Source of the DNA: Anderseniella sp.
Lineage (GTDB): Bacteria; Pseudomonadota; Alphaproteobacteria; Rhizobiales; Aestuariivirgaceae
Length of the DNA: 64,000 bases
NCBI GenBank assembly: GCA_028289645.1
Contig: JANQOK010000012.1
Location: 141,911-205,910, forward strand
Reading direction: 5' to 3'
The notes beneath the pieces were generated by a model. That model was not told where the DNA came from. It saw only the letters and a program-made list of their open reading frames with translations, and made no database searches. Shown here piece after piece: positions 44,244-57,250 of the stretch; within the stretch, counting starts at the first letter, position 1, and the number at the start of each line of letters is the position of its first letter. The translations under genes and the position numbers were made by a program.

Positions 44244-45011
44244 TCAGCTGACCGGTTTCTGCGCCACGATCATGTAGTTCACGTCCGTGTCGGCGGCTTT
44301 GCGCCAGGTGCCGGAAACCGGCGAGTAGGTAACGCCGACAGTTTCCAGCGCAGGGCAGTTGCCGGCTGCCAGCCAGTCATGCAATTCGGCCGGCGTGATG
44401 AACTTTTCCCATTGATGGGTGCCTTTCGGCAGCCAGCCGAGCACGTATTCCGCCCCGAGGATGGCGAGGCCAAAAGCTTTCAGAGTGCGGTTCAGGGTGG
44501 CCACGAACATGATGCCGCCCGGGTTGAGCATGGAGGCGCATGTTTTGGTAAAGGCGGCCGGATCGTTGACGTGCTCGATGACTTCCATGTTCAAGATGAC
44601 GTCGAAGCGGGCGCCTTCGGCCGCGAGTTGTTCGGCCGTTGAAGCGCGGTAATCGATCTCGAGGCCCTGTTCCCCGGCATGCACCGATGCGGTCTTGATG
44701 TTTTTTTCCGACGGGTCGACTGCCGTTACCTCGGCGCCGAGACGGGCCATGGGTTCAGACAGCAGCCCGCCGCCGCAGCCGATATCGAGGAACTTCAGGC
44801 CGGCAAAAGGTGTCCGCTGATGCGGGTCGATGCGCAGCCTGGCTGTGACCTGCTCGCGGATATAGTCAAGGCGAACCGGGTTGAACTTGTGCAGCACCGC
44901 AAACTTGCCGTCAGGGTTCCACCATTCGGCGGCCAGGGCCGAAAAGCGTTCCACCTCGGCGCTGTCTACCGAAGCTGCATGCCTTTTTTCTGCGGTTTGA
45001 GATGCGGCCAT
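44244..45011 (-). CDS. ubiG: ubiquinone biosynthesis O-methyltransferase UbiG
   Basis: UbiG (255 residues) performs both O-methylations of ubiquinone biosynthesis. SAM-binding motif I is FLDIGCGGG (74-82), motif [13 protein letters not shown] and motif [18 protein letters not shown]. The [22 protein letters not shown] start is a strong UbiG signature. The gene is convergent with DUF1178 and divergent from lysC. Confidence 0.97.
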   Translation of the reverse strand: MAASQTAEKRHAASVDSAEVERFSALAAEWWNPDGKFAVLHKFNPVRLDYIREQVTARLRIDPHQRTPFAGLKFLDIGCGGGLLSEPMARLGAEVTAVDPSEKNIKTASVHAGEQGLEIDYRASTAEQLAAEGARFDVILNMEVIEHVNDPAAFTKTCASMLNPGGIMFVATLNRTLKAFGLAILGAEYVLGWLPKGTHQWEKFITPAELHDWLAAGNCPALETVGVTYSPVSGTWRKAADTDVNYMIVAQKPVS

Positions 45012-45200
45012 TGAATTTCCGATGATCGATCAACTTGTGGTCATGTTACTTGCACAAAACGTCAATATTGCACAATGGCAGTGTTTGCGAGTATGTGTTT
45101 CTCACGTCAGGTGGCGACTACCAACCAATCGATGGTCGAATGGCTGCTGTACCGGTTTATACGCAACCGGGTCAGAGTGGATTTGTTTTGAAAAGGCAGG

Positions 45201-46481
45201 GTGATCTTGGGCCGGCTTGTACTGAAATTTGGTGGAACTTCGGTTGCCGACATTGAGCGCATCCGCAACGTTGCATGCCACGTTGCGCGTGAAGTTGCCG
45301 CCGGACATGAAGTTGCCGTCGTTGTATCTGCAATGTCTGGAACCACCGACCAGCTGGTGGGCTGGGTCAATGAAGCTGCCGCCAGTGGTGGCGCCAACGC
45401 CATTTCCACGGACATGAAAGAGTATGATGCGGTCGTCGCCTCCGGTGAACAGATCACCGCAGGACTGCTGGCCATCGTGCTGCAGTCAATGGGGCTGAAG
45501 GCGCGCTCCTGGGCCGGTTGGCAAGTGCCGATGCTGACCAGCGACGCGCATGGTTCTGCGCGTATTCTCGAGGCTGACTGCAGCGACATGATTGCCGCGC
45601 TGGCCAACGGTGAGGTTGCCGTCATGGCCGGGTTCCAGGGCGTCTCGTCAAACGGCCGCATCACAACATTGGGCCGGGGCGGTTCTGACACCAGCGCCGT
45701 GGCCCTGGCTGCGGCACTCAAGGCGAGATGTGATATCTACACCGATGTGGACGGGGTTTACACCACGGACCCGCGTATCGAGCCCAAGGCGCGCAAGGTG
45801 GATCGCATCTCCTATGAAGAGATGCTTGAGCTGGCCTCGCAGGGCGCCAAGGTGCTGCAGACCCGGTCAGTTGAGCTCGCCATGGTGTACAAGGTGCCGT
45901 TACAGGTACGATCCAGTTTTGAAAGCCCGGAGTCGGACAACCAGAACCACGAAGACGGTACGGGCCCCGGCACCCTAGTTTGCGATGAGGAGGACATGGT
46001 GGAACAACAGGTTGTCAGCGGAATTGCCTACTCGCGCGACGAGGCCAAGGTGTCGATACGCCGGGTCAAGGACAAGCCGGGGGTTTCAGCAGCGGTGTTC
46101 GGACCTCTCGCAGAGGCCGGCGTCAGTGTCGACATGATCGTGCAGAACGTGTCGGCTGACGGCGATACTGCAAACATCACCTTTACCGTCGCCAACAAGG
46201 ATATCGAACGGGCAATGGAGGTGATTGAAGCCGCCAAGCAGGATATCGGTTTCCTTGAGCTCGAAGCATCAAAGGGTGTGTCCAAGGTATCGGTCATCGG
46301 TATCGGCATGCGAAGCCATGCGGGCGTCGCCTCAGTAATGTTCAAGACACTTGCCGACAAGGGCATCAACATTCAGGCAATTACAACATCCGAGATCAAA
46401 ATTTCCGTCCTGATCGATGAGGACTATACTGAACTTGCCGTTCGGATTCTGCATGAGGCCTACGGCATGGAAGCGGCGTGA
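45201..46481 (+). CDS. lysC: aspartate kinase
   Basis: The 426-residue protein phosphorylates aspartate at the start of lysine, threonine and methionine synthesis. The kinase signature VLKFGGTSV is at 7-15, followed by the amino acid kinase domain (about 6-240), and two ACT domains (about 270-420) that bind the feedback inhibitor. The GTG start at 45201 has AAGGCAGG upstream. An internal start for a separate regulatory subunit, as in Bacillus, is not obvious. It precedes ptsP, as in many alphaproteobacteria. Confidence 0.97.
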   Translation: MILGRLVLKFGGTSVADIERIRNVACHVAREVAAGHEVAVVVSAMSGTTDQLVGWVNEAAASGGANAISTDMKEYDAVVASGEQITAGLLAIVLQSMGLKARSWAGWQVPMLTSDAHGSARILEADCSDMIAALANGEVAVMAGFQGVSSNGRITTLGRGGSDTSAVALAAALKARCDIYTDVDGVYTTDPRIEPKARKVDRISYEEMLELASQGAKVLQTRSVELAMVYKVPLQVRSSFESPESDNQNHEDGTGPGTLVCDEEDMVEQQVVSGIAYSRDEAKVSIRRVKDKPGVSAAVFGPLAEAGVSVDMIVQNVSADGDTANITFTVANKDIERAMEVIEAAKQDIGFLELEASKGVSKVSVIGIGMRSHAGVASVMFKTLADKGINIQAITTSEIKISVLIDEDYTELAVRILHEAYGMEAA

Positions 46482-46503
46482 GGCCGCTGCTATGGAGTCG
46501 AGC

Positions 46504-46551
46504 ATGATGATGAAATGGCGAAAACTGCTGAAAGGTGAGACCGCGCGCTAA
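46504..46551 (+). CDS. candidate leader peptide coupled to ptsP
   Basis: A 15-codon frame MMMKWRKLLKGETAR whose TAA overlaps the ptsP ATG as TAATG. A GGAG site lies six bases before its ATG, whereas ptsP has only a weak site of its own. It could feed ribosomes into ptsP by reinitiation. Seen once, without comparison, so tentative. Confidence 0.35.
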   Translation: MMMKWRKLLKGETAR

Positions 46552-48818
46552 TGGTACTTCCAGTCCAAGGCCCGCGAGTTTTGCTCAGACGCATGCGCGA
46601 GGTCATGGCACGACCGGAAGCGGCGCAGGCAAGACTCGACAAGATTGTTTCGCTCATCGCGGCCAACATGGTGGCCGAGGTATGCTCGATCTATGTCATA
46701 CGCCCCGGCAACAATGATCTGGAACTGTTCGCGTCCGAAGGCCTGAAACCCAGCGCCGTTCATCAGTCGACACTGCAGGCAGGTGAAGGCCTTGTCGGTT
46801 TCATTGCCCACCAGGCCAAACCGCTGTCCCTGTCCGACGCCCAGGCCCATCCGGCTTTCAAGTACCTTCCTGAGACCGGCGAGGAGATCTACTCCTCATT
46901 TCTCGGCGTGCCGATCATGCGGCACGGGGTGGTGTCCGGTGTTCTGGTCGTGCAGAACCAGGTCAAACGCAGTTATGCCGAGGAAGAAGAAGAGGCGCTG
47001 CAGACCGTGGCCATGGTTCTGGCGGAGGTCATTGCCACGCCTGATGTGCAGTCACAGCTGGAAGCGGCGGGCAACGGCTCTCAGCTCACCGGATCATATC
47101 ACATCACCGGAGAAGGGCTGGTCGACGGCGTGGCGCTCGGTCACGTGGTCCTGCATGAACCGCGGGTGATCGTGACGCGGTTCATTGCCGAAGATGTCGA
47201 GGAAGAGCGCAGCAGGCTGGATGTGGCCATAAACCAGCTGCAGGCACAGGTCGACCAGCTTGCAGACCGGCGGCCGGGCCAGTTCAGCAGTGATTTCGAA
47301 GATGTGCTGGAAACGGTTCGGATGTTTGCCCGTGACAGGGGCTGGTTGCGCAAACTGCGCGAAGCAGTTGCCACCGGCCTGACTGCGGAGGCGGCAGTTG
47401 AACGGGTACAGTCGGACACGCGGGCCCGCATGGCGCGCCAGTCTGATCCGTATTTGCGCGACCGTCTGCATGATCTCGACGACATCGCCAATCGCCTGCT
47501 GCGCATTCTGACCGGGGCTGAGGAAAAAGCCTCGCGGACGGAATTGCCGAAAGATTCCATTATTCTGGCCCGGACCATGGGACCGGCGGAATTGCTGGAT
47601 TACGATCCGTCGCGGTTGCGCGGCCTGGTGCTGGAGGCCGCCGGTTCAACCTCTCACGTTGCCATTGTGGCGCGGGCGCTTGGCGTGACAGCCGTCGGAT
47701 CGGCGCGCTCGGTGTCGGACCTGGCGGAGGACGGCCAGGAGATCATCATTGACGGCAGTTCGGGAGACGTGCATGTGCGGCCGTCCCAGGACGTGCAACA
47801 GGTCTACACGGAAAAGGTCCGGCTGTATGCCAAGCGCCAGGCGCAGTATGCCAAGATGCGCGACAAGCCTGCCGTTACCCTGGACGGGCACCGGATCGAC
47901 CTGTCGATCAATGCCGGGCTGAGCGTCGACCTGCCGCATCTGGAGGCGGCCGGCGCGCAGGGCATTGGCCTGTTCCGCACCGAGCTTCAGTTCATGCTGT
48001 CGCGCCATTTCCCGAGGTTTGGCGAACAGAAACGATTCTACCGCACCATCCTCGAAGGCGCCGGTGACCGGCCGGTGGTGTTCCGGACACTGGATATCGG
48101 GTCGGACAAGGTGCTGCCCTACCTGACATCGGTCAAGGAGGAAAACCCAGCGATCGGATGGCGGGCAATTCGCATGGCACTTGACCGGCCGGCGTTGCTG
48201 AGACTGCAGTTGCGGGCCCTGATATCCGCCGCGGCCGGCAAGGAACTGCGGGTCATGTTTCCGATGATTTCAGAGACATCGGAGATGGTGCGGGCGCGTG
48301 AGATGGTGGATGCGGAATGCCGGTTTCTGGCCGACCGCGGCCACGATCTGCCGCTGCGGATCAAAATGGGTGCGATGATTGAGGTGCCGGCGCTTGTCTG
48401 GCAGCTGGACCAGCTGTTGCCGCATACGGATTTCGTGTCGATTGGCTCCAATGACCTGATGCAGTTCATGTTCGCCGCCGACCGCCAGCATCCCAAGCTG
48501 GCAGGACGTTATGACGTTCTGTCACCGACCGCTCTCAAGGTCATGGATACGATCCGCGAAAGCTGTGACCGCCATGACACGCCATTGACGCTGTGTGGAG
48601 AAATGGCCGGCAACTCGCTAGAAGCCATGGCGCTGATTGCGCTGGGGTTCAAGGCGATTTCGATGGCGCCAACGTCGATAGGACCAGTGAAGCAGATGCT
48701 CTTGAAGCTTGATTCAGCAAAAGCGGGCGCGTTTCTGCGGGAGCAGTTCGACAGTGAAGCCGAGTCGCTGCGTGAGCCGCTTGTGGGGTTTGCGAGGCAG
48801 CACAAGATTCCGCTCTAG
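46551..48818 (+). CDS. ptsP: phosphoenolpyruvate-protein phosphotransferase EI-Ntr
   Basis: The 755-residue protein has an N-terminal GAF domain (about 15-160) and the PTS enzyme I domains. H369 in AAGSTSHVAIVARALG is the phosphorylated residue. The PEP-binding site is in IGLFRTELQFM, RVMFPMISETSEMVRARE and SIGSNDLMQFMFAADR. It starts the nitrogen-PTS chain EI-Ntr, NPr, EIIA-Ntr, which in alphaproteobacteria affects potassium transport and stress pathways. The start codon overlaps a short upstream frame (TAATG). It is encoded right after lysC. Confidence 0.96.
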   Translation: MVLPVQGPRVLLRRMREVMARPEAAQARLDKIVSLIAANMVAEVCSIYVIRPGNNDLELFASEGLKPSAVHQSTLQAGEGLVGFIAHQAKPLSLSDAQAHPAFKYLPETGEEIYSSFLGVPIMRHGVVSGVLVVQNQVKRSYAEEEEEALQTVAMVLAEVIATPDVQSQLEAAGNGSQLTGSYHITGEGLVDGVALGHVVLHEPRVIVTRFIAEDVEEERSRLDVAINQLQAQVDQLADRRPGQFSSDFEDVLETVRMFARDRGWLRKLREAVATGLTAEAAVERVQSDTRARMARQSDPYLRDRLHDLDDIANRLLRILTGAEEKASRTELPKDSIILARTMGPAELLDYDPSRLRGLVLEAAGSTSHVAIVARALGVTAVGSARSVSDLAEDGQEIIIDGSSGDVHVRPSQDVQQVYTEKVRLYAKRQAQYAKMRDKPAVTLDGHRIDLSINAGLSVDLPHLEAAGAQGIGLFRTELQFMLSRHFPRFGEQKRFYRTILEGAGDRPVVFRTLDIGSDKVLPYLTSVKEENPAIGWRAIRMALDRPALLRLQLRALISAAAGKELRVMFPMISETSEMVRAREMVDAECRFLADRGHDLPLRIKMGAMIEVPALVWQLDQLLPHTDFVSIGSNDLMQFMFAADRQHPKLAGRYDVLSPTALKVMDTIRESCDRHDTPLTLCGEMAGNSLEAMALIALGFKAISMAPTSIGPVKQMLLKLDSAKAGAFLREQFDSEAESLREPLVGFARQHKIPL

Positions 48819-49067
48819 GGACAAATGCCTGAGCCTCAGGATCGAATTCCTCAGCTTGCAGGTCGAATTTTGCGCAAACTATCGTGACGTTCACGAATTG
48901 CTAACCCTGTTTGTTCATTCTGGTGTGCGAATAGTCATGAGCTTCGCACATAGATATCGCGGAGCTGGAGTGTTCCGGATGTCAGTACGAGTTGCATCGA
49001 CCGTTGTGCTTTGCACGAGGGTCCCGCACCTGCACACAGGCGCCGGATCAAGCAGGAGTACCCGGCG

Positions 49068-50192
49068 ATGAATCAGCATACGCACGGCAACTTTGACCGC
49101 AATTACCAGAGCTACCGCAACAAGCCTGATGGTGCCGAAGATCCCGCCGGCGAGGCAGGCTGGTTTCTGCAGCGCGAGCGCGAGCGCCGCAAGGTTGGCC
49201 TTCGTGACGTGGCACGGGCGATAAGGGTACACCCAATTCATCTTGATGCGATAGAACGCGGTGACCTGACCCGCATGCCGCATCGCTCCGATGCCATTGG
49301 CATGGTTGGCGCCTATGCCGAGTTTCTGGGTTTCGACCCGCAGCCGATGATGATGCACTACGCCCAGTTGCTGCCCAGGTCGAGTGCGCCCAAGCCGCAA
49401 GGATCGCGCAAGCCGACACCTCTCGGCAGCGCACGCATCATAGACTTTCCACTGAGCCGGCGCCTTAAGGAGATTGCCGGTGGCGGAGGCGGCGTCGTGG
49501 CATCTGTGCTGGCGGCTGTTGTGCTGTTCGGCGGCGTCAGTTACGCGCTGCTGCCTGGCGCAGAGCCTGACGCCAACCGGACGGTTGCCGAGGCTCCCGT
49601 AACTGATTCTGCAGCTGAAACAACCTCGGGCGAAACCGCCAGCAGTGAGGTTGCGTCCGACGTGCGCAAGGCCGAGCAACCGCTCGCCGATGCACCGAAG
49701 TCGGCAGAAGCCATCGACCCGGCAAAAGATCCGATTGGCGCTCTGCTTGCTGCGGAGGCTGACCAGGCTGCCGACAGCCTGGGCGGCCTCGACAAACTGA
49801 TTGCCAACAACGGCCAGATAGAAGCTCTGGCCGACAACATGACAACGGCGACCACCAAGCCTATCCAGTCGGTCGAAAAACCTGTGACCCGTGACGGAAA
49901 GGGCCGTATTTTCGGCGCCGACAACACCGATGCCCGCCTGGTGCTTCGTGCGTCTGACCGGGTCTGGGTGCGCATCGAGGACGGCAAGGGCAAGACCATC
50001 CTGGTCGATACCCTCAATGCAGGTGACCGCTTCAAGGTGCCCAATCAGGAAGGCCTTGTGGTCATTGCCCGCGACGGCGGCCTGCTGGCGTTTGAGATTG
50101 ACGGCAATCCCGGCGGAACCCTGGGCAATCCGGGCGAGGTCCTGGTGAACCGCACCCTCGACATCAACAAGCTGATGAACCGCGGCGGCTGA
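49068..50192 (+). CDS. RodZ-like membrane protein with Xre-type HTH
   Basis: The 374-residue protein has an N-terminal HTH_25-type domain (about 32-92, RERERRKVGLRDVARAIRVH, LDAIERGDL, YAEFLGFDP), a basic juxtamembrane region, one membrane helix (about 142-162), a low-complexity acidic stretch, and a C-terminal DUF4115-like domain (about 290-372). This layout is that of RodZ, which anchors MreB and supports rod shape. The C-terminal part may sit in the periplasm. The ATG at 49068 has GGAG upstream. Alternatives are a general membrane-bound regulator; RodZ is the better fit. Confidence 0.84.
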   Translation: MNQHTHGNFDRNYQSYRNKPDGAEDPAGEAGWFLQRERERRKVGLRDVARAIRVHPIHLDAIERGDLTRMPHRSDAIGMVGAYAEFLGFDPQPMMMHYAQLLPRSSAPKPQGSRKPTPLGSARIIDFPLSRRLKEIAGGGGGVVASVLAAVVLFGGVSYALLPGAEPDANRTVAEAPVTDSAAETTSGETASSEVASDVRKAEQPLADAPKSAEAIDPAKDPIGALLAAEADQAADSLGGLDKLIANNGQIEALADNMTTATTKPIQSVEKPVTRDGKGRIFGADNTDARLVLRASDRVWVRIEDGKGKTILVDTLNAGDRFKVPNQEGLVVIARDGGLLAFEIDGNPGGTLGNPGEVLVNRTLDINKLMNRGG

Positions 50193-50354
50193 TCCCTCGC
50201 TCAGGCAAACAGTGACGCGGTCGGGCCGAACAACCTGACCGCGCATCCCACGTTTGATTGCCTGATCGCGGGTCGCGACTGTTGACAAAACTGCCTATAC
50301 TTTTGGCTGAGCTGCTGTAGAAGTAGGTCAGGTTTCACCAGCGATCACGCCATC

Positions 50355-51437
50355 ATGTCTTTTTCAGATAGTCCGCAAATAGATAAGATCCTGCAGCGTT
50401 TCGAGGCCATCGAAGCGGAACTCGGCTCGGGCGTTGTCGGGGACGATTTCGTGCGGCTGTCGAAAGAATATGCCGAGCTCGAAGCAACCGTCTCGGTCAT
50501 CCGGTCGTTGCGTTCCACCACAGAGGAACTTGCAGGCGTGGAAGAAATGATGCGCTCCGGGGATGCCGAAATGGAGGAGCTGGCGCGGGCTGAGCACGAT
50601 GGTCTGAAACAGCGCCTGGAAACGCTGGAGCACGACCTGCGCCTGCAGTTGCTGCCCAAGGATGCCGCCGATCAGCGCAATGTCATTCTTGAAATCCGGG
50701 CCGGTACCGGCGGCGACGAGGCGGCATTGTTTGTCGGCGATCTGTTTCGCATGTACCAGCGCCATGCAAGCCTGCATGGCTGGAAGGTCGAGGTGATGTC
50801 GGCCAGCGAGGCAGAGCAGGGCGGTTACAAGGAAATCATTGCCGGCATTTCAGGCACCGGGGTCTACGCCAAACTGAAATTTGAATCCGGGGTGCACCGC
50901 GTGCAGCGGGTGCCGGAAACCGAAGCGCAGGGCCGCATTCACACATCCGCGGCCACGGTTGCCGTGCTGCCGGAAGCCGAAGAGGTGGATGTGGAGGTTC
51001 GAAACGAGGACATACGCATAGACACAATGCGCGCCTCAGGCGCCGGCGGCCAGCATGTCAACACGACCGATTCTGCCGTGCGTATCACCCATGTGCCGAC
51101 AGGTATTGTGGTGGTCCGGGCTGAAAAGAGCCAGCACCAGAACCGGGCCAGCGCCATGAAGGAACTGCTGGCCAGGCTCTATGACATGGAACGAACCCGG
51201 GTCGATCAGGAACGTTCAGATGCGCGCAAAGACCAGGTCGGCTCCGGTGACCGCTCCGAACGCATCCGCACCTACAACTATCCGCAAGGTCGGGTCAGCG
51301 ATCATCGCATCAATCTTACGCTCTACAAGCTGGATACGATAATTGCAGGCGACGGGCTCGACGAAATCATCGACGCGCTGGTGGCCGACCATCAGGCCAA
51401 GCTGCTGGCAGCCGATGGCGACGAATATGCCGCTTGA
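50355..51437 (+). CDS. prfA: peptide chain release factor 1
   Basis: RF1 (360 residues) reads UAG and UAA. The stop-codon recognition P-x-T tripeptide is PET at 187-189 in [15 protein letters not shown], and the GGQ hydrolysis motif is at 231-233. The glutamine of GGQ is methylated by PrmC, encoded next. The N-terminal coiled domain and the length match the family. The two genes overlap. Confidence 0.98.
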   Translation: MSFSDSPQIDKILQRFEAIEAELGSGVVGDDFVRLSKEYAELEATVSVIRSLRSTTEELAGVEEMMRSGDAEMEELARAEHDGLKQRLETLEHDLRLQLLPKDAADQRNVILEIRAGTGGDEAALFVGDLFRMYQRHASLHGWKVEVMSASEAEQGGYKEIIAGISGTGVYAKLKFESGVHRVQRVPETEAQGRIHTSAATVAVLPEAEEVDVEVRNEDIRIDTMRASGAGGQHVNTTDSAVRITHVPTGIVVVRAEKSQHQNRASAMKELLARLYDMERTRVDQERSDARKDQVGSGDRSERIRTYNYPQGRVSDHRINLTLYKLDTIIAGDGLDEIIDALVADHQAKLLAADGDEYAA

Positions 51438-52296
51438 GGTTGCCAGGCTGCATCTCGAAATTGCCGCCAGACTGCGGGCCGCCGACATTGATACCGCCAT
51501 GCTCGACGGGCGGCTGATTATCTGCCACGTCACCGGGTTGAGCGATGTTGACCTGATCGCGCGACCGCAAACGCCTGTGTCGGATGATCAGATACTGAAG
51601 ATAAACAAGATGACCGATCGCCGGCAGGCCGGCGAGCCGGTGTCGCGGCTGATCGGATACAAGGAGTTTTTCGGGCGTCGTTTCCAGGTCACCCCGGCGA
51701 CGCTTGATCCGCGTCCGGACACGGAAGTGCTGGTAGAAACAGGTGTGCGGCTGCTGCGCGCGCTGGCGGATGGCCGGCCGGCGCGGATGCTCGACATCGG
51801 AACCGGTACCGGCGCGATCGCCGTTACACTTCTGGCCGAGGTCATGTCTGCAACCGCGGTCGCCACAGACATATCGGCGGCGGCCCTGGAGATTTGCCGC
51901 GGCAACGCCGCATTGCACGGTGTTGATGAGCGCCTTGAAACCGTCTGCACGAACTGGGCGGAGGGCGTGAGCGGTTCATTTGACCTGGTGGTTTCCAACC
52001 CGCCGTATATTGCCAGCTGCGAGATTGCCGGTCTGGCAGCAGATGTGCGCGACTATGACCCCGGCCTCGCCCTGGACGGCGGCGCGGATGGACTGGATGC
52101 CTACAGGGCCATTTTCTCAGATGCTGCCATGCTGATGCGACCCGGAGGCCACGTGCTGGTCGAGTTCGGCAAGGGGCAGCATGAAGCGGTCCTGCGAATC
52201 GCAGCGCAAGCAGGCTTTGCGCCGGGCGATGAGGGTGCCGGTCTGGTGCGTGATCTGGCGGGCGTCATTCGCTGCGCGGTTTTCGAGGTTTGTTGA
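51415..52296 (+). CDS. prmC: release factor glutamine N5-methyltransferase
   Basis: The 293-residue protein methylates the GGQ glutamine of release factors. The SAM-binding motif [12 protein letters not shown] is near 127-138, and the catalytic NPPY is at 195-198. The N-terminal helical substrate-binding domain is present. It overlaps the end of prfA by 23 bases; an ATG at 51427 would be an 11-base overlap. The prfA-prmC order is nearly universal. Confidence 0.95.
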   Translation: MATNMPLEVARLHLEIAARLRAADIDTAMLDGRLIICHVTGLSDVDLIARPQTPVSDDQILKINKMTDRRQAGEPVSRLIGYKEFFGRRFQVTPATLDPRPDTEVLVETGVRLLRALADGRPARMLDIGTGTGAIAVTLLAEVMSATAVATDISAAALEICRGNAALHGVDERLETVCTNWAEGVSGSFDLVVSNPPYIASCEIAGLAADVRDYDPGLALDGGADGLDAYRAIFSDAAMLMRPGGHVLVEFGKGQHEAVLRIAAQAGFAPGDEGAGLVRDLAGVIRCAVFEVC

Positions 52297-52727
52297 TGTG
52301 GAACACTGGCCTAGTTTCCGGTCAGACGAATTGATGGGTCCGGAACTTGCGCTACATGAAAAAAGTACTTGGAATGGCGGACACAAGCGGCTATTTTCTA
52401 TTTCAGCGAGGTCATATAGCGCGGTGATGTGGGCAGCACCCCGGTGTGTTCCACGTTGAGCGCAGGACTTCTAGGAGCGACTAATCGCTGGCGCGGGCAG
52501 ATGCGCCAATCTTGTCAAGGCACCGTAAAATCATTCTGATATCCAGAGCATTGAAGCTTGGAAGGTAGCATTTTCGGATTTTTGGCGATCAAGGCGTCCG
52601 GGGCTTAAATATCGCAGGGGTTATGCAAGGCACAATTGCTTTGAAAGCTGTTTCTTGAAAGATTTTCCTGTTTCCGAAAGGGCAGGCTGGCTGGGTATGT
52701 TGTAAATTTTGCAGGTGACATTACGGA
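52297..52727. other. long intergenic region upstream of the DUF4167 gene
   Basis: 431 bases with no credible coding frame. A 6-bp stem (TGGCGC 52489-52494, GCGCCA 52503-52508) and a pyrimidine/purine-rich stretch (about 52630-52680, CTTTGAAAGCTG then TTTCTTGAAAG) are visible. It may contain the promoter and a long leader, or an undescribed small RNA, but I recognise no known RNA family. Confidence 0.5.
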
Positions 52728-53501
52728 ATGAGACAAGGACAACAACACAACAAGAACAGATCACGTGGGCGCGGCGGTGGAAATCGCGGCGGAGGCGGGC
52801 GCCAGTCCAACCCGCTCAACCGCGTGTTCGAAAGCAATGGCCCCGATGTCAAAGTGCGCGGCAATGCCCAGACAATTGCCGACAAATACCTGCAATTGGC
52901 CCGCGATGCGGTTTCTTCCGGTGAAAACGTAAACGCGGAAAACTACTTCCAGCACGCTGAACACTACTTGCGGATTGTGGCGGCCGCGCAGGCATTCAAT
53001 CAGCAGAACCAGCAAGCACAGCAGGCTCAGCAAGCGCAGCAGGCACAGCAGCGCCGCGACGACAGTGACGGTGACGGCGAAGCGGCATCCGGCAATAGCG
53101 GCGATGGTGACGGCAAGCAGGCGCCCGCCGGCGAAGACGGCGGACAGGAGAACAGCCGCCAGAACAGCCGCCGGGGCAATCGCGGACAACGCGGCAATGG
53201 CCGCCAGCGTCCTGCTGCTGACGGTGAAGATGCGGCAGGCCGCACCGATGAGGCGCAGGCTGCTGCATCCTCGGAAGGTGATGAAAACTGGCAGGCGCAG
53301 GCGCCTGACTTCCTGCGCCGTGAAGCAGGAGACAGTGCAGGCAATGCGAACGGCAAGGACGACGATGGCGCCGCTGCCGAAGCCAAGCCAAAACGCCAGT
53401 CTCGGGCCCGCAAGGCCAAGCCGGTTGATGTAGTCGAAGCGGCAGACAATGCCGGTTCATCGGATGATGACGCGGCATCCGAAGACATCAGTGCTGCCTG
53501 A
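52728..53501 (+). CDS. DUF4167 domain-containing RNA-binding-like protein
   Basis: The 257-residue protein starts with an Arg/Gly-rich tail (NRSRGRGGGNRGGGGRQS). The DUF4167 domain is at about 28-90 (NPLNRVFESNGPDVKVRGNA, QTIADKYLQLARDAVSSGEN, YFQHAEHYLRIV). The rest is disordered: a Gln/Ala repeat (QQAQQAQQAQQ at about 92-107) and long acidic and basic stretches ending in KRQSRARKAK. Such composition is compatible with RNA binding, but no function is established that I know of. The gene lies between prmC and clpB in many rhizobia. Confidence 0.9.
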   Translation: MRQGQQHNKNRSRGRGGGNRGGGGRQSNPLNRVFESNGPDVKVRGNAQTIADKYLQLARDAVSSGENVNAENYFQHAEHYLRIVAAAQAFNQQNQQAQQAQQAQQAQQRRDDSDGDGEAASGNSGDGDGKQAPAGEDGGQENSRQNSRRGNRGQRGNGRQRPAADGEDAAGRTDEAQAAASSEGDENWQAQAPDFLRREAGDSAGNANGKDDDGAAAEAKPKRQSRARKAKPVDVVEAADNAGSSDDDAASEDISAA

Positions 53502-53571
53502 AGCGTCAGACGCCTAGACTGCGTTCGCCGCAATGACGTCCGCGTCGGCTTCGTTTCGCTCGCCCGGTGCT

Positions 53572-54345
53572 CTACGCAACCGTAATCTGCTGGCCGGTTT
53601 TCAGAACACAGTCGGCGGTGGCGCTGACATAGATGCCGCAGTCATCGTGCTGGAAGGCCGACATCAATGTTCGTGGCAGGTTCATGTCGCGTTCGGCCGT
53701 CTCAGGGTTTACGCTGATGGCAGCGCATCTCTGGATGCGTTCGGCAACCCGAAACGCCGGCTTTCCATCCACATTGAGCGTCTTGCTCAACCAGCTGAAT
53801 TCCTCCCAGGCCTCTGCCCCGTCTATGTGAATGTTGGCGCGAAACCGCAGTGGATCTAGCGGTTTTCCGACGACCCGTTCGATCTCCCTCACGCTGGCAA
53901 GGTTGAGGATCGAGATGAACTTGGCCGGCACATCGGTGAAATGATGGCCATCGGCGTGAACCACCCGCGGGCTACCGCGCAACTCGTCTTTCATATAGGC
54001 AGCCATGAACTGTTCGATTATCTGCCGTCCGACTGGTGTCGACAGGTCGCCGCGTGCCACCTGCTTGCCTTTGCGGTTGATGGACAGAACCGGTTTGCCG
54101 CCGGATGTGTCCATGCTCGTCTCCAGGCCGGCGATCTTCTCGTAACTCATCAACTGGGTAAATGCCGTCTTGGGCAGGTAGGCCGGCGCGGCGGCATCAA
54201 ACTTCCTGGCGCCCGCCTCAATTGCCCAGCTTCTGTCAAACGGCAGGTTCTCTCCCGCGCTGAGCTGCAGGGACTCATGGGTCTGTACCGACATGCCCTT
54301 CACCGGGAACGTGTTCAGAGCGCTGATGGTAATCTTGCCGGTCAT
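53572..54345 (-). CDS. MOSC domain-containing protein
   Basis: The 257-residue protein has an N-terminal MOSC beta-barrel (about 6-90, FPVKGMSVQTHESLQL) and a C-terminal MOSC domain with the conserved cysteine in RCAAISVNPETAERD (about 207). MOSC proteins such as YcbX and mARC handle molybdenum cofactor-bound sulfur and reduce N-hydroxylated compounds. PLRFRANIHIDGAEAWEE fits the YcbX type, but no ferredoxin domain is attached. It is divergent from clpB. Confidence 0.88.
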   Translation of the reverse strand: MTGKITISALNTFPVKGMSVQTHESLQLSAGENLPFDRSWAIEAGARKFDAAAPAYLPKTAFTQLMSYEKIAGLETSMDTSGGKPVLSINRKGKQVARGDLSTPVGRQIIEQFMAAYMKDELRGSPRVVHADGHHFTDVPAKFISILNLASVREIERVVGKPLDPLRFRANIHIDGAEAWEEFSWLSKTLNVDGKPAFRVAERIQRCAAISVNPETAERDMNLPRTLMSAFQHDDCGIYVSATADCVLKTGQQITVA

Positions 54346-54569
54346 AATTGAGCTGTCCGAATCTTGTTATGGAAAAAACGATCACTATATCTGGCAGGAA
54401 GCACCCTGTTTGACCAGTGGTAGATGAGTGTTGGCTGATAGCGGCACTTTTCGCTGGCCGGGCGGGGAACACAGAGGTAGGGCGCAAGCCCTGAATCCAG
54501 AACCGGATATCCAAGTCTCAGCGCTGCAATAGCGGGCTGTTCAACCGGATATGCCACAAGGAGGTTGTA

Positions 54570-57224
<2,655 letters not shown>

Positions 57225-57250
57225 CAGGCTCGCTGCCGGCAAGTGCGACT

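Noticed and set aside
48915..50288. 457-codon frame opposite the RodZ-like gene
   Set aside because: No recognisable domain; the sense strand has HTH, membrane helix and a good ribosome site.
52990..53052. Short tandem CAGCAAGCA-like units, considered as a CRISPR or minisatellite
   Set aside because: They encode the Gln/Ala repeat of the DUF4167 protein, have no spacers and keep the reading frame.
54346..54569. RpoH-type heat-shock promoter for clpB
   Set aside because: Expected from biology, but I found no convincing CTTGAA/CCTAT-like pair at proper spacing.
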